Shown one piece after another: positions 12,743 through 23,447 of a stretch of 64,000 bases of DNA. Below the pieces are notes generated by a model. That model was not told the origin of the DNA and ran no database searches. It was given only the letters and a program-made list of their open reading frames with translations. The DNA is taken from NCBI RefSeq assembly GCF_020080835.1, contig NC_058164.1:19338688-19402687 (forward strand), given 5' to 3'. This stretch comes from Cotesia glomerata (lineage: Eukaryota; Arthropoda; Insecta; Hymenoptera; Braconidae). Within the stretch, counting starts at the first letter, position 1. Each line of letters opens with the position of its first letter. The position numbers and the translations under genes were made by a program.

Positions 12743-14663
12743 AAGATCCCAGAGCGTTCTGACATAACTTATTTTCACATGGATGAAACCTTCACGAATT
12801 AGTAACGTCTAGTATACTTTAAATACCTGCCTACTTGTGGAGCTTGCCCTGTGACACCTGGGCAGGTACCAGGTGAGAAAGGTAACTAAAAATATGAGTT
12901 ATCTAACTTAAATTTGTATGGCTGAATTTTATATATATTTTGTAGAATATTATTCTAAACTAGAATTATAAAGTGTCAGACACTTTTCATGGACCAGAGC
13001 TTTTGTCAGACGCTTTAAAGCTCGACAAAAAATTAATGAACTTTACTTATTTTTTCATGTCTGACTTTTAAATATATTATTCAAGTAACTACTACAAAGT
13101 TATATTTCATCAGTCAGACAAATTCGAGTGACCAAACATCCCCTAAACACAAAGTTATTCAGCCGGGAGTGCGAGCGCGAGAGCACTATGCGCATGCGTC
13201 TCAGAGTAAAAAATTGAAATGTATTGAAAATACTTATTAATTTCAATCCAAGATTTTTGCATCCTTATTTCAGTAAGATCTCTTATTATTAAAGTGAATT
13301 TATTTATTGCATGTATTTGGGATAGTGCATATATGAGGAGCCATTTTGTTTTATAAGGAATTATCTTTATTTTATTGTAAAAAAGATACCAGTTAGAAAA
13401 ATTTTAAGAAAAAATTATTTTACCAAAAAATATATAACTATGATTAATTACAGCAAATATTTGTTTATCTTTTAATCATCGCAATTATCGACACAGTCAT
13501 TGGAATTTTCATCGTTCATCCAATCATGATATTGTCCATTCAAGTCATCCTCGTCGTCATCAGTGATGTTGTCGTTGCTGGCAGCGTCTTCTGCAAAAAA
13601 CAGTTTAAAGAATTAAAAAACATAAAATTATAAATACAATAAATTTAAATCCATATCTGTGGATGATGTCGATTATATTACGACTGCTTGTTAAGCTTTT
13701 TAAAGCCATTCCGAGCTTAATATGCTTTGACGTTTTACATTTACCATTCAAGATAGCATAGACAGCATCCTGGCTCAAGGATTTAACTAGTCGAACACAC
13801 TTAAAATTGTTTCTCCTTTTGCTGTTACTTCCTGCAATAAGAGTACAATAAAATTGGGATAAGTCTTCTGGCACTGAAACTTCGCCGTTTTTAAGATCCT
13901 GAACAGATAAATTATTTGGCAATTTTTTTTTCTCAATTTGTAGTACTGATTTCCTCAATATCAAAGCAGCTTTATTAAGAATGTCCTGATCCCTCAAATT
14001 GTCTACTAACTCTTCATCAATAACAGAAACATGTTTCGGAGCAAGTACCTTCTTATTATGACATATTAAGAACTTAATCTCCTTTGTAAATACTTTGCTT
14101 ATTTTATCTTCTAAGTTATGAGGAGTGAAATTCCCCATAACTTCTTTAGAGTTTTCTACTTCTTCGTTAAATAGCTCTATGTAGTTCCTGTGGAGAAATG
14201 TCAGAAAGTAACATCGACCTTTTTCTACTACATTTTGTTGTATAAAATTACAAACTTCATCAAAAACTGCTTGATGGTGTTTACGAAGATCATGCCAAGA
14301 TGTTTGAGTTTTATTTTTCTTTGACGATATTTTATAGGAATATTCCATTTGACATTTTTTATGATAGTATATTGTTGAATCCGTTACATCTTGCACTTTC
14401 TCAATTAATTCTGCCAAGTCTTCTTCTTGACACTTTATAATTCTAGTTTAGAATAATATTCTACAAAATATATATAAAATTCAGCCATACAAATTTAAGT
14501 TAGATAACTCATATTTTTAGTTACCTTTCTCACCTGGTACCTGCCCAGGTGTCACAGGGCAAGCTCCACAAGTAGGCAGGTATTTAAAGTATACTAGACG
14601 TTACTAATTCGTGAAGGTTTCATCCATGTGAAAATAAGTTATGTCAGAACGCTCTGGGATCTT
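12743..14663 (-). mobile_element. 1.9-kb DNA transposon with identical 236-bp TIRs
   Basis: The TIRs 12743-12978 and 14428-14663 read as identical over 236 bp (AAGATCCCAGAGCGTTCTGA to AATTATAAAGTGTCA). Each contains a palindromic patch around CCTGCCTACTTGTGG / CACCTGGGCAGGTACC. Just outside, both ends carry TA followed by a G (GAGT versus GTCC), so a TA target duplication with slightly longer imperfect TIRs is possible. One reading frame on the minus strand fills the interior. Identical TIRs suggest a recent insertion. Confidence 0.85.
13605..14442 (-). CDS. Transposon-borne zinc-finger-like protein, partial
   Basis: Open frame of about 280 codons filling the long-TIR element. The frame has no ATG at its 5' end (first visible start-like codon is TTG at 14417) and runs back to a TAG|A acceptor-like site inside the TIR near 14443, so I infer an upstream exon. 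The N-terminus has C...YHKKC spacing (KCQEED, then YYHKKCQMEY), like a treble-clef or C2HC zinc-binding site. The middle is helical and charged. The C-terminal segment has KSLTSSRNIIDIIHRYGF, a motif I associate with uncharacterised, transposon-linked insect proteins. A possible last exon at 13472-13592 (after TTTTTTGCAG) encodes an acidic tail ending at TAA, but I could not find a donor that keeps frame. Catalytic class unknown. Confidence 0.6.
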
Positions 14664-14699
14664 GGACTATATGTATATATATACATATATGTATATATA

Positions 14700-14957
14700 T
14701 TTATTACAAATATAAATAATGCTGTGAAGCGGGAAAGAATAGGAGTTACGGTAATTATTACGTGAAGCGTTCCACATTCACGTAACAGGATATTGGTAGG
14801 AAAGGATTGAGAAAAGAATGTGGAGAGGATAATCTTAATGTGAGTTTATAGAATATGCGAGAAAAAATTATTAGATAGCTCGGACTGGGATTCGAACCCA
14901 GAACCTTCCGAAGACATGTCGGCTACTCTACTATTTGAGCTATCCGCTCTATACTAA
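14700..14957 (-). mobile_element. tRNA-derived SINE (minus strand)
   Basis: On the minus strand the head reads GAGCGGATAGCTCAAATAG (box A-like TAGCTCAAATAG), and box B GGTTCGAATCC is perfect (plus-strand GGATTCGAACC near 14889). The acceptor arms pair only partly (GAGCGGA against TCCGAGC), so it is not a functional tRNA gene. A non-tRNA body of about 190 bp follows and ends in a TAATAAATAT-type tail beside an AT microsatellite. Best explained as a SINE insertion. Confidence 0.7.
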
Positions 14958-15316
14958 ATTTCCATTCGCTTATTCTTATATATATATAACCGCATATATA
15001 ATTAGGGGAGGAGGAAAACAGGGTAGAAGAGATAAAATGGGGTACCCCAAAAATTGAGTGAAAATATTTATTTTTTTTTTAAAAGTTCAAAAATATAAGG
15101 ATAGATGTAAATACCATTTTAAACTCTAAAATTCTCAAAAAAAAAATATTTAAAAAAAAAATGAAAAAAAAAAATTTTTATTTTCTAAATGTTTAGATGA
15201 TTAAAAATTAATTCAAACTCCTTCTTGAACTTGAAAAAAAAAATTTAAGAGATCTAAAGTACTAATAATTTTCTGTCAAAGGAAATTAGTTGATTTATAT
15301 ATAATATTATTTATAA
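14958..15316. other. Low-complexity gap, no gene seen
   Basis: A/T-rich with long A and T runs. The only balanced patch is around 15004-15055. No feature can be supported. Confidence 0.5.
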
Positions 15317-15542
15317 CTAGCAGTTCGCCCCGGCTTCGCACGGGTATTTAACAAAAATTTTCAAATTATTCATAATATAAGATAGCCTATGTCACCCGGG
15401 AATAGTGTAGCTTTCCTACAGTGAAAGAATTTTTCAAATCAGTTCAGTAGTTTCGGAGCCTATTCAATGCAAACAAACAAACAAACAAACAAACAAACAA
15501 ACAAACAATCAAATCTTTCCTCTTTATAATATTAGTATAGAT
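15317..15542 (+). mobile_element. SINE / RTE-like 3' end fragment
   Basis: Starts CTAGCAGTTCGCCCCGGCTT, continues through TCAGTTCAGTAGTTTCGGAG, then eight CAAA units, and ends CTTTATAATATTAGTATAGA. This start motif, the GTTCAGTAGTTT block and the CTTTATAATATTAGTATAGAT terminus match the 3' ends of RTE-type LINEs and their SINEs that I know from insects. It has no coding sequence. The family name was not determined. Confidence 0.65.
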
Positions 15543-15585
15543 TAGGTGTCTATAATTCTTTTTTACCCAAGTAATTTATCTATTT

Positions 15586-16750
15586 ACTGAAAAAATAATT
15601 TTGCTGTCATAATAAAAATCAGGAATACATAAAAATTTCTTATCACAACAAAATGATATTGGTTAACGCATCGATATGGCACCAAGTATGGTAAATAATA
15701 AAAATTTGTTACAATACCAAATAATGTTAGAAAATTTAATATTTCTTTGATCCCACAGATCAACTTTTAAAACAGTCTGTTACCTGTCACCCTTTTGCTG
15801 AAAGTAGAAAAAGTTCAAACTTCAGATTTTTTAAGATTAAAAATATTCAAAGTAAATTTTTTATTAGTTTTGAAATGTTATAAACGAGTCATGAGTCAAT
15901 TATTACACTGTTAAATAACTTAAGGTGACTTTGATAAATTTATAACTTCCATGCTTTTCTTTTTTTGCGCAGGAAAACTCAGGACTAAATATTTTGAAAT
16001 AATATAGGTACATTTTTTTGGCTAACAGTTTTGGATAGCATTTCATATTAAAAAGAAATTACCTACGTTAAGGTATTATTAAGGTATCCTCTGACGAATC
16101 CTAACGAGGTGAAAATAAATCTGATTTTTCCAATTAATTTAAAAATCAGTCACGTACAAAAATCTGCTGAAAAAATTTTATTTATTATTTAATTTCAACG
16201 CCAAGGCAATTTAAGATGTTAAACTCATGTAACAAAATTGAGTAAATGAATATCAATAGTTTAAAATTAAGATTCATTGTCTCGTTCACGCTTTCATAAA
16301 GAATTCAAAAGCACTAGTCTTGAATGTGTTTAAGCTAAGTGAATTTGAAAAATAATGAATGAAATTACTTGAAATTTTGTTTCACAAGATGGGAGGAAAA
16401 AATCAGAATTCAAAAAAGCCTTTCGTCTTTAATATTTCACTATATTCAACTTCAATAATCGAACAATTAATAATAAAAAAAAAAAAAAAAAAAAAAAAAC
16501 CATACGTTCTTTTGGATGTAAAAATTTTATGTTTTGAAAACAAAAGGGAGATACGATATTTTAAGGGCTGATCTTCGGGATCAAGCAGATATTAAATTTC
16601 TTACCAATTAACATCATTTGTTGCGTAAGAAATTCACATTACTTACCGTAACAATTGACATTTCGCTGCATTAACAATATCATTTTGTTGTCATGATAAA
16701 TCGCTGCATATTTCTGACTTTTGTTATGACAGCAAATTTATTTTTCAGTG
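15586..16750. mobile_element. 1.2-kb TIR element, copy 1
   Basis: Left end TACTGAAAAAATAATTTTGC TGTCATAA... and right end, reverse-complemented, CACTGAAAAATAAATTTGCTGTCATAAC share about 180-200 bp of degenerate TIR, including AACAAAATGATATTG and GATCCCRNAGATCA near the inner edge. A related element lies at 21557-22640. The poly-A tract at 16477-16499 and the small frame over it are inside the element. Non-autonomous. Confidence 0.7.
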
Positions 16751-17071
16751 TCGAATATAATCAAATAATAGTCAGATATCTGCTTTTTTCGGTTTCATTT
16801 ATTATTGATAATTGATGTTCGAAATAGTATATTAGTTGTAACAATCTTATATAATTCTAATTTCTAAATATGTAAATTATAATATGGTGTCAACGACTTG
16901 AAAAATTATTAGAACTCTAATTAATTTTAGTGAATAAATTATTACAATTGATCCTTTATATTTTGCATTAAAAATTATATGTTAAAAGAGAGTTGAATGA
17001 CAAAATAAGTAGATTTTCTGAAGTGTATTATAATAGACCCTAGATAACTAAAATATGATTTATTTTAATAG
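16751..17071 (+). other. 5' flank / intron of gene A
   Basis: Ends in the acceptor TATTTTAATAG at 17071. One ATG directly followed by GT (ATG|GTGTCA, about 16884) could be a minimal first exon like that of gene B. Another (ATG|GTAAAT, about 15690) lies inside the TIR element. Neither is proven. Confidence 0.4.
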
Positions 17072-17569
17072 GAACAATCATCAGATCTTGTTTCTCGTGA
17101 AGGACCCCGCGTCATTGATTATTTAATAGATTTTTTCATATATTTAAAAAAGACAACGGGATTTCGCGGTGATCATTTTCGTGCACCCGAGGAATTACGA
17201 AGAACATTAGAAAAAATGGAGTTTTTCAAAATTCCTCGACAACTTTGGATGGCAATATTAAATGCAGCTATGAAGATAGTCGCTGAATTCCAACGTGTGG
17301 AAGATCTTGATCAACTGATTTCACTTATTGTTACTGTAGTTATTTATCTGGTTCAATATCTTTTGAAGAACTTTTTTCTGCGAGCAGCATTATTTTTGCT
17401 AAGTAAAGTGGCATCACCAGTCATATCAACGATTATTGTATGTATTTATCATTTTGTCACTTGGGCGATGGTACCGCTCTTGAATTACATTAAGCCAAAA
17501 GTTGAAGAATACGCAAGATTTGTCCTTAATCAATTAAGTGAATTTTTAAAACCTCGAATTGAAAATTAA
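17072..17569 (+). CDS. Small hydrophobic protein A (main exon)
   Basis: The 3' exon of a gene I do not recognise encodes 165 residues, opening EQSSDLVSRE directly after an acceptor. The first ATG in the exon (17216) is not the start, because the upstream part aligns with the paralogue at 20621 (GPRVIDYLIDFF against GDLTELDYFRDF; KKTTGFR against HTETGFQ). A charged N-terminal third is followed by two long hydrophobic stretches (LISLIVTVVIYLVQYLL and the LLSKVASPVISTIIVCIYHF region), then a charged tail with KPKVEEYARF. The shared core is LLFLLSK-x-x-SPV. I infer a membrane or lipid-associated protein. No signal peptide is seen and the function is unknown. Tandem duplicate of gene B, 3 kb downstream; exon 1 is unresolved. 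Confidence 0.75.
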   Translation, partial: EQSSDLVSREGPRVIDYLIDFFIYLKKTTGFRGDHFRAPEELRRTLEKMEFFKIPRQLWMAILNAAMKIVAEFQRVEDLDQLISLIVTVVIYLVQYLLKNFFLRAALFLLSKVASPVISTIIVCIYHFVTWAMVPLLNYIKPKVEEYARFVLNQLSEFLKPRIEN

Positions 17570-18024
17570 CTGTTATTTGGTAATACATACAACATTATTT
17601 TAGTGTTATTTTTGAATAACGAGAATATGTATTTTTTTATTATCACAATAATTTAGAATCATGTTCTAAAAAAATATAATACAGTTATAACTTATAATAC
17701 TTATAAGTATCATTTTATATCACATATTTAAAAGGAATTACTGTGAAAATTATATAAAATTAATTAATATTTGTATGTTTTTTTCAATGTATACCTTTAA
17801 TATAGAAGATTTACTAACATTTTGACTTTTTTTTTCATCCGAATTTCTTTATATAAATAAGTTTAAAATTTTAAACTATATTAAAATAAATACCAAATAT
17901 TTTATTAAAGTTCTTGAAAGCTCCAATAGCTTCTAAAAAATTTTTTCGCTCTTTTTAAGTAGATTTCATAAAATCTATTTATTGCATTGGCCCTTGTGTC
18001 AAAATTCACATAGAATTTCGTTAC
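17570..18024. other. 3' flank of gene A
   Basis: AT-rich, with AATATAATAC and AATAAA-like words that could serve polyadenylation. Nothing else is seen. Confidence 0.4.
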
Positions 18025-18300
18025 TACACTGATAGAAGGATTTATTTGTATTAAAAAAATATTTGTTAATAATTAACAAATCATTTATTAGAGACCATTT
18101 TTTAGTATCAAACAAATATTTCTTAGTATTTAAAATGATTTGTTTGTATTTAATAAATCTGATATTCATTTATTAAATATTAATAAATCTTTTTAAATAC
18201 TAAGAAATATTTGTTAAGGACTAAAAAGTGGTCTCTAATAAATGATTTGTTAAATATTAACAAATATTTTTAACTATAAACAAATCCTTTTATCAGTGTA
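18025..18300. mobile_element. 276-bp palindromic MITE
   Basis: Both ends read TACACTGATA(G/A)AAGGATTT. The arms extend over 100 bp and include ACAAATCATTTATTAGAGAC and its inverse, around a ~40-bp centre. The whole element is an imperfect hairpin of TTTGTT/AACAAA words. A TA duplication is plausible. Confidence 0.8.
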
Positions 18301-18384
18301 TATTAATTATTTTTCTCACCTCCAGGCGGAAAGCGTCAATTTTCCTCCCGCTGCGCTAAACGAAAATGCCGCTTTCTACCTCCG

Positions 18385-18532
18385 TCGAGGAGAAAAATAG
18401 TATACACACCACAGGCAGTAAATAAGAAAGCCTCAGATCATATGTTTATTGACCTCGGCTTCGCCTCAGACAACAATTACATGTAATCTGAGACATTTCT
18501 TATTTTACTGCCCTAGATGTGTAATATACTAT
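18385..18532. repeat. Foldback repeat with TTACTGCC arms
   Basis: ACACACCACAGGCAGTAAAT AAGAAAGCCTCAGATCATATG is inverted at CATGTAATCTGAGACATTTC TTATTTTACTGCCCTAGATGTGT. The centre holds CTCGGCTTCGCCTCAG. The same arm (GGGCGGTAAAGTAAGAAATG, TCTTCGCCTCAG) recurs alone at 57474-57535. Confidence 0.65.
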
Positions 18533-18549
18533 AGTCGAGTAAGGCTTAA

Positions 18550-19000
18550 AAATGACATTGGTTTGGAAGTTTATATATGATTAATTGATTATATATGTGT
18601 ATGTAATATAATGCGCGGCTTGTGGACACGATAACTCCCACAATTCTTAATGAATCTTCATAAAACTTGGTAGACTTATTCTACAGATAATTCGCTTGAA
18701 TGAGTTCAAAAATGAGCTAAATCCATCAAATAGTTTAGATATGGCAGTCATTTAAAATTTTCGAAAATGTAAAAAATTACCTGTTTGGTGACTTTACTAG
18801 GGAATACCTTTCATTGAGAAATGATAGGTCGTCTTTCTGCATTTCATTTCAAAGCTTATGAAATTCTCTTTCATTTAACCTATAATAAATTTACTTTTCA
18901 ATAATTATAAGAAAAATTTAAGAAGTTGAATGTTATCTAAATCAGTTTCAAACAAACACGTTATATAACGTGGCTTGTGGACACGATAACTCAAATAATT
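18550..19000. repeat. Repeat fragment bounded by CTTGTGGACACGATAACTC
   Basis: GGCTTGTGGACACGATAACT occurs at about 18617-18636 and again in direct orientation at about 18972-18991. The sequence after it (AAACTTGGTAGACTTATTCTACAG) resembles a widespread insect repeat style, but I cannot name it. No coding potential. Confidence 0.45.
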
Positions 19001-19950
19001 TTTCTCTCAAGTCAAAAGTCTCTGAAAAACGGAAAGTTAAAATGATCTATTATTTATAATTTTCAACATTGTATCAATAACTAAAGCCATAATTATGGAT
19101 TATATGAAATCCACTTTCCATCTTGGCGGATGCCGAATGGCCTTATTTTTAGTTATGTGAACTAATAAGACCGTTATAATTATGAAAATTTTTTTTTACT
19201 TTTTTCATCTAACCAATTTTTATTAAAATTTTTAAACATCAGGACAGTTTTGGAGTAATCATAAGGAAATCATCGCGGATAAACAACTTTGAAAATCTTT
19301 GTTGTCTTTTAAAAATTCCATAAACATCAATAAATATTTCAGCAATTTCATCGTAAAGCTTTTTGATAACTAAGTAGATGCTTTTATAGTTGTTAAAACA
19401 ATTAATTTTTTCTTTTTGTCGTCGACATTATCTGCCTTTTACCACTACATCAACTTTTATTTGGGTAGAACGCGGAAGCAGTTGTTAAAAAAAAGCATGT
19501 GGTCAAGTAAAAATATTTTATGATTAATTATTACAAAAACACTCTGGATATGATGATAGAAAAAATTAATTTCTCCATCCTGACCGTTCTATTACCTAAT
19601 GATAAAAATGAGTTATTTAAATTATTTAACAGTGAGAAGTCTATTTTTAGGACAGCAGGTGGCCAGAAATTAAACCACGAATCTCCCAAGCATACCAATA
19701 GTGCTTCAGAAAATCAAACTTAATACGTATATATAATACGTATAAATAGTATGTATATATGTACATTTATAATGTAGTTCTGGACTTCCCCGGATAATAT
19801 GGCGAGAGCATATAGTATTTTGTAAAAAGTGGATACTTATTGAACGCAGGTAGTGGCAGCGAGAATAGAGATCCGTTCGGAATTATTGCAGTCTCGCTAA
19901 ACCTACGGAACTGCGCAGGTTAATATAGAAGAGAAATTTTTTCGCAATTA
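19001..19950. other. Intergenic, upstream of gene B
   Basis: No gene is supported. The 67-codon frame at 19520-19723 lacks coding character. The 200 bp before gene B are less AT-rich (GCAGGTAGTGGCAGCGAGAA; CTCGCTAAACCTACGGAACT) and probably include its promoter and 5' UTR. Confidence 0.45.
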
Positions 19951-20015
19951 GTTTCACTAATAATTTATCGTAAAATATATTTATCCAAAGAGAAGAAAAC
20001 ACAAATTTGGAGATT

Positions 20016-21139
20016 ATGGTAAGCTTAATAGATAATACCTAAATGCATAAAAATGATAAAAACCTTAATTTCAATCAAATCTTATATTTTAATATAGAAT
20101 TTTACCATCTTGAAATGCATTGTTGGCATTTGTATTTTATTTTAATTTACATAAAGGATCATTCAATTTTTGTGTAGTATATATACTACTATAATAATGG
20201 TGATGACGTGATGACTGTATATTCATTTTTTCCAAAGAAAAAAAAAGTGTTTTTACAAAATTTTACACGAAATTTTTTCTCATTATTTATCAATTTGATA
20301 ATCATTTTGTTATTGAACCATTAAGTACTCTTGAAAAAAATTAATTATCTGATTTAAAATTTTTCATGGGTGTGGCTGATATACAGTTTGGAGCCAACCA
20401 CAACAAATACAAATTTAGTTATTAATATTAATTGTTTCCTAACATCATGTTACCGATTCCGTAAAATCAAATTAAAAAATTTGAAAAACTAACCGATAAA
20501 GAAATCAGACTTTTTTACAAAAATTACATACTTGATGCCTCCTAAAATGCAATGTAAAATTTCAAAAATATCCGAAATTCAGATGTACTATAAATATAGC
20601 GATTAATTTCTGTTTTATAGGACAACAATTCATTTACTATGGTTGAACATGGCGATCTCACCGAATTAGATTATTTTCGCGATTTTATGCAGTATTTGCA
20701 TACAGAGACGGGTTTCCAACCCGAATATTTTCAATTATCGGAAGAACTGGAAATGTCGTTAAAAAAACTGGAGCTCCATCAACTTCCTTTGAAAATATGG
20801 GAAGTAATATTAACATCAGCAGAGAAGTTAGCTTTTGTAGTGGTTAATAATCCAACTACGAAGCAATTCGTTTCGTTGTTTACTGAGTTGGTAATCAGCC
20901 TCGCTCATTTGATTTGTGATATTTTAACTTCACGAGGATTATTATTCTTATTAAGTAAAATAACATCACCTGTATTATCAATTATTTCTATCCTTATCTT
21001 TCATGTTATAAAATGGGCAATAATACCTTTATTGCAAGTGGCTAAGCCCAAAATAGAAAAATATGTCAAGTTTATTACTGAACAATTGGAACTTGTCTTT
21101 ACAAAAATTTCTATGCCTCAGATTAAAAATAATAAGTAA
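20016..21139 (+). CDS. Small hydrophobic protein B, two exons
   Basis: Proposed CDS joins 20016-20018 (an ATG followed at once by the donor GTAAGC) to 20621-21139 (after TTTTATAG), giving 173 residues starting MDNNSFTMVEHG. The first ATG in exon 2 (20639) is an alternative start. The N-terminal 60 residues are charged and helical. Residues ~84-103 and ~107-142 are hydrophobic (LVISLAHLICDIL; LLFLLSKITSPVLSIISILI) and are followed by KPKIEKYVKF. It is clearly paralogous to the protein at 17072-17569 along its whole length. I do not recognise the family. It could be a membrane-hairpin or lipid-associated protein; this is inference from hydrophobicity only. A copy of a TIR element follows at 21557. 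Confidence 0.75.
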
Positions 21140-21556
21140 TATCAAATATTTTGAGATTAATTTATATGAAATTTAAATTAACAAGCTCTTAAGGTTGTCT
21201 CACTTGAAAACAAAATAACTGCAAAATTTTAAAACTTCATTTTTTACGGTTTTGTTGGATTATTTTTTACTCTGAAAACTGAATTAGGTATTTTTTTATT
21301 TAAAATTTGTTAGTTGATTTATTTTCTATTGGCAAATCAAATTTTTTTATAAACCTAGAGTATTAATTTTTTTTCTTATCGAAAAAATTAGAAAAATCTG
21401 AGAATTGTCAATTAACATGTTTTGAAAGGGAACAGTCGCTTAATATATTTTAATTATTTCACTGCCTGATATTTACTAAAAATAAAATACAGAAATAGAT
21501 TAACATGAAATTAAAAAAATTACAAATAAACAATTTTTTATGTATTTTAAACATAT
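21140..21556. other. 3' flank of gene B
   Basis: AT-rich, nothing recognisable. It probably holds the polyadenylation region. Confidence 0.4.
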
Positions 21557-22640
21557 ACACTAAAAAAAAATTTTAGTATAACAAAATTCAGAAATACGCT
21601 GCTATTTATTATGGCAACAAAATGATTAAAATGATATTGTAAATGTAACGAAATGTAATTTAAATTTATTACAAAAAATAATAATGTTACTTGATCAACC
21701 TTTAAAATATCTTGTCACCCTTTTGCTTTCAGAAAATGAAGTTTTCACTATCAAAAGAGTGCACAGCTCTTTTTAATCAATTGATCAATTATTGGAGTCA
21801 ATTTTAAGAAAATATTGAACATAAAAACTTTTCTAGAATCATTTTTTTTTATCTATTAGTAAAATTATTTTATTTATTATTTTTTCAATTGATTTTTTAT
21901 ATGTGACAAAAATTTTCAAGATAATTAGAGAAAAAAAGATTTTTTATGCACTGGTAGGATCCATCATATGATACCTAAAAAAAAAGCATAATTAATTTCT
22001 TTTTGATATGAAAAGCTATTCAAATATTTACCATCCATATTATTTCAAAATATTTACAGACTTGAGTTTTTCTGAGTAAAAAAAAAAAACGAAAAACGTT
22101 TTTATCTACCGATTAATATTTATCAGTCACAATAAAAAAATAAAACACTTTTTCGAGTAGACTTGGTGAAGAATTTAACAACTTCTCATCAACAAGAAAT
22201 TTATAAACAAAGTTATCAATGTTACCTTGAGTTGTCTCACGTTGTAATACTTGACTCGTATCTTACGCATAAAATTTGAAAAAAAATTATTTGAATTATT
22301 TTTAATTTTCGAAATTGGATAAAACTTTTTTTTTATTTCAGCTTATTTCTCATACCTAATGCCACGTTAAAAAATTTTGAGAATGAACAATAATTTCAAT
22401 AATCAATAAATTTATTAAAAGAAAACTGTACTTTTTTTTTAGTTATAAAAATTTTATTTCCAGAAAGTAAAAGAGTGACCAGATATTTTAAAGATTGATC
22501 TGCGGGATTAAACAGATATTAAATTTCTTTTCAAGTAATATGATTTTTTTTAGCAACATATTCACATTACTATTAGGAATGACATTTATTATGACAACTG
22601 TTATGACTTTTGTTATGACAACAAATTTATTTTTTCAAAG
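21557..22640. mobile_element. 1.1-kb TIR element, copy 2
   Basis: Left end CACTAAAAAAAAATTTTAGT ATAACAAAATTCAGAAATA and right end, reverse-complemented, CTTTGAAAAAATAAATTTGT TGTCATAACAAAAGTC. Inner TIR blocks TGATCAACCTTTAAAATAT and TATTTTAAAGATTGATCTGC match those of 15586-16750. The interiors also share words in inverted order. Non-coding. Confidence 0.7.
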
Positions 22641-23142
22641 TATGTATAGAGCTATTTAAAAAAATAAAAGATCATTTAACAATCTCTTATTACAACAAAA
22701 GACACACAGAGAGAATTTTATGGTATTGTCAACGATCTTTGTATTGTACTTTTTATAATTTAAATAATGGTAATTCTTACAATTTACCATCTAGATGATT
22801 ACATTTACCACTCAATGTAGTTGACTCTAGTATTCTCATAATAAGAACTATTATACAATAATTAAGAATGTTAAATTTTTTCAATTGAGTATTGAAAATT
22901 AAATTATAGGATATATTCTCAATTGATATAATTTACTTATTAGAAATCTCATTTATCTAGGTCAGTATATTAATTCATTTCCATAAATTACAAATAAACG
23001 GAATTTTTTTTAGTTATCATTCTCTTGGGTTGTGAAGAACCCGTTCTTCAAACTGTTTTGATATTTTTTTCGTTTCTAATTCGTAAGATTTCTAATAAGA
23101 AGTAAATTATTTCAAGTGAATATATATATATATATATATATA

Positions 23143-23162
<20 letters not shown>
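22641..23162. other. Intergenic; (TA)n tracts
   Basis: No gene is seen. Two (TA)n blocks at about 23120-23176 border the retrotransposon cluster. Confidence 0.5.
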
Positions 23163-23178
<16 letters not shown>

Positions 23179-23432
23179 TAGCTGTTACCCGCCCGCTTCG
23201 CTGGGCGCTTTATAGAATTGCATTTTTAGATCTAGACTTGAAATTTAATTAGAGTATTATTTTGACTTGCACAGATTCCAAATGAGTATTGAAAGTTTTA
23301 GTTAATGTCATTGCAAGTCTCATAAGTAAAGTTGAAGTCTGTCTAGCTTCAAGTGCGAAGAATTTTTTTGTCAGAAAGAATAGTTTAGATTATTGTGTAG
23401 GTCTTTAATACGCTTATCGTAATGAGCATTAC

Positions 23433-23447
23433 TAATCATACGCAGTA
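23433..23447. repeat. Target-site duplication, left copy
   Basis: TAATCATACGCAGTA, identical to 26354-26368. Read on the minus strand, both are J1 ORF2 codons (LRMI). Confidence 0.9.

Noticed and set aside
14880..14957. tRNA gene on the minus strand
   Set aside because: Boxes A and B are good but the acceptor stem has mismatches and the anticodon loop lacks the usual T33. A SINE-like tail follows.
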